A DNA stretch of 64,000 bases from Winogradskyella sp. GTDB lineage: Bacteria; Bacteroidota; Bacteroidia; Flavobacteriales; Flavobacteriaceae. Position numbers and translations under genes: made by a program. How positions within the stretch are numbered: position 1 is the first letter of the stretch; every line of letters starts with the position of its first letter. Shown piece by piece: positions 62,543 to 64,000 of the stretch. Under the pieces are notes generated by a model that was not told the DNA's origin, did not search any database, and worked only from the letters and a program-made list of their open reading frames with translations. The stretch covers positions 124,001 to 188,000 of the forward strand of contig NZ_JABSSU010000005.1 of NCBI RefSeq assembly GCF_013213835.1, given 5' to 3'.

Positions 62543-64000
62543 ATGAAACAGTTTTACTTATTTTTTGCCCTGTTAACAGCATTTCCTTTTGCTTGCCTAG
62601 GTCAAACTTTCACCACAATTGCAGAAGATAATGCCAGTAATTACGGTGGATCATGGAATAACGGTGATAACAATGGAACCGGATTTGAGCAATGGACTCT
62701 GACAGCCAATCCAAATGGCGGTTTTGCTGGTAGTTATATTGGTGGCACAGCTATAGGAGATCCAGCATTTGGTTTATTTTCAGGGGATAATGGTTCAGCT
62801 GAGTCAATTGCTGAACGAGGGTTCAGTGAAAATCTTAAACCTGGGGATGTCATTTCTTTAAATATTGGACATACAACAACCATAAACGGAGAATTGGGCA
62901 TTGTTTTATTAGATGGTTCAACACCTGTGTTCACAATAAAATACGTACAGTTCGCTTCATTTTGGGTAATCAATGACGGTGGATCAGATTTTAACACCAG
63001 TCAAGGTTACAGTGCTAATACTAGTCTATCTTTTACTTTTACTTATGAAGGTAATAATCAGTATTCATATACATTCGGCTCTTCTTCAGGTAATAACTTT
63101 ACATTCTCGAATGGTACCGTATCAAATATTGATGGGATACGTTTTTTCAACATAGATCAAGGTGCCAGTCAAAACTTCGGTATAAACAATTTATTAATTC
63201 AGCGACCTACCTTTACGACTATAGCTAATGGCAATGTTAATAGTGGTTCTACATGGGCTAATGGTGATATTCCAGATGGCACAGGTCGTGTTATTATAAA
63301 TCATGAAGTGACTGTTGCTGAAGATGAAAACTTAGAAGCTACCGATTTAGAATTAGGCGCCAGTGGCGAACTTATTTTAAATTCAGTAAGTGATAATTTT
63401 TCAAGTTTAATTGTGGACAATGTATCTGGTACAGGAACTGTCACTTACAACCGCTTTGTAAATACCACGCCTAACAATGATTTAATTTCTGCACCGGTAT
63501 CAGGACAAACTTTTACAGATTTTAGAACAGCAGATTCCAATGCCAATCAGACTGCACTTCACGCTGATGCTGGTAACACGACATTTTTATTCGGTCCGTT
63601 TGATAAAACATCGGGGGCATTTACCACTTACGACACAAGTACATCTGCAACTTTAAGTGCTGGTACAGGTTATCGCGCAGCTACAGATGCTGGCAGCACA
63701 TTGGCGTTTACAGGCACCGTAGAAACTGGTGATGTTGATGTTGATATTGTGTCTTCTGGGGCTCAATTCACAATATGGAATTTAATTGGGAATCCATTTA
63801 CGGCCTATATTAATGTAGCCGATTTTTTAAATCAAGAAGCTGAAATTGGAGGAAACCCAACACTTGATAATATTGATTTATTGGACGACAATGCTCAAGC
63901 AATTTATGCATGGAATGGTTCAAGTTATGATATTTATAACTTGTCTTCAGGCAGCACAAAATACATTGCACCTGGTCAAGGATTCTTTGTAGGAGCTGAC
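62543..64000 (+). CDS. Exported protein of the T9SS array, 3'-truncated by the window edge
   Basis: The frame is open from the ATG at 62543 to the end of the window (486 codons, no stop). The signal peptide is 'MKQFYLFFALLTAFPFACLG'. Residues of about 21-225 form a beta-sandwich domain ('NASNYGGSWNNGDNNGTGFE', 'GDVISLNIGHTTTINGELG') resembling a carbohydrate-binding or lectin-like fold. About 228 to the end is the array's shared module ('GSTWANGDIPDGTGRVIINH', 'SGTGTVTYNRFVNTTPNNDL', 'WNLIGNPFTAYINVADFL'). The sorting domain expected at the C-terminus lies outside the window. It is the only member of the array with a LacI-type operator, hinting at control by a sugar. Confidence 0.85.
   Translation, partial: MKQFYLFFALLTAFPFACLGQTFTTIAEDNASNYGGSWNNGDNNGTGFEQWTLTANPNGGFAGSYIGGTAIGDPAFGLFSGDNGSAESIAERGFSENLKPGDVISLNIGHTTTINGELGIVLLDGSTPVFTIKYVQFASFWVINDGGSDFNTSQGYSANTSLSFTFTYEGNNQYSYTFGSSSGNNFTFSNGTVSNIDGIRFFNIDQGASQNFGINNLLIQRPTFTTIANGNVNSGSTWANGDIPDGTGRVIINHEVTVAEDENLEATDLELGASGELILNSVSDNFSSLIVDNVSGTGTVTYNRFVNTTPNNDLISAPVSGQTFTDFRTADSNANQTALHADAGNTTFLFGPFDKTSGAFTTYDTSTSATLSAGTGYRAATDAGSTLAFTGTVETGDVDVDIVSSGAQFTIWNLIGNPFTAYINVADFLNQEAEIGGNPTLDNIDLLDDNAQAIYAWNGSSYDIYNLSSGSTKYIAPGQGFFVGAD

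Noticed and set aside
1..64000. tRNA, rRNA, tmRNA, RNase P RNA or riboswitches
   Set aside because: No cloverleaf with TTCRA-type T-loop, no rRNA block and no known aptamer core was seen; a covariance search could still find a divergent one.

Overview
The window looks like a low-G+C chromosome segment of a marine-type member of the Flavobacteriaceae (Bacteroidota). Supporting signs are promoters of the Bacteroidota type (TTG, 17-20 bases, TAnnTTTG), a short RpoD without region 1.1, the type IX secretion (T9SS) component PorT, several exported proteins with C-terminal T9SS sorting domains, many SPII lipoproteins, and the neighbour set ubiE-porT-trmH-tamA. No tRNA, rRNA, insertion sequence, CRISPR array or phage gene was found.

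Layout. Positions 1-29,549 are mostly core genes in short transcription units: apaG (5'-truncated), a possible permuted papain-fold protein, pruA, rsmG, a fatty acid desaturase with an aminotransferase, three small tail-anchored proteins, the TrkH/TrkA potassium system, ubiE-porT, a TrmH methyltransferase, a TamA/BamA-like lipoprotein barrel, fbaA, accD (zinc ribbon cysteines missing), two lipoproteins, rpsO, pnp, a divergent regulator/barrel pair, a DUF6029-TlpA-Omp28 cluster, rpoD, rpe and a CBS protein. Most units end in clear rho-independent hairpins, several of them shared between convergent genes.

Positions 30,008-51,417, all on the minus strand, form one surface or exopolysaccharide locus of the Wzx/Wzy type. 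In transcription order: fcl, a four-helix-bundle gene and gmd (GDP-fucose supply); then wecB, wzx, an acyltransferase, a glycosyltransferase, wzy, a second acyltransferase, two glycosyltransferases, a two-domain oxidoreductase, an alpha/alpha-barrel protein and wecG; then a second wecB, a wecA-type initiating transferase, wza and wzc. A sequence of about 310 bp occurs twice as a direct repeat, once upstream of fcl and once upstream of the first wecB. The four-helix-bundle gene between fcl and gmd is bracketed by a perfect 21-bp direct repeat inside repetitive DNA. Two copies of a REP-like element with identical flanks but different, compensated stems lie in the gaps around the third gene block. 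The middle of the locus (about 39.9-47.2 kb) is visibly richer in A+T.

Positions 52,057-64,000 (plus strand) hold four consecutive large exported proteins. Each has a signal peptide, a different N-terminal part and a shared C-terminal module; a T9SS sorting domain is visible in the three whose ends lie in the window. The second is split by a frameshift at a run of six T; the fourth runs off the window and is preceded by a perfect 16-bp palindrome of LacI-operator type.

Working together, the core part serves general metabolism and gene expression. The second half builds the cell surface: lipid-linked polysaccharide assembly and export, then a battery of T9SS-delivered surface or secreted proteins. 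No obviously new enzymatic system is visible. The most unusual items are the duplicated 310-bp element, the flanked four-helix-bundle gene, the modular T9SS array with a homopolymer frameshift, and the small tail-anchored protein cluster.
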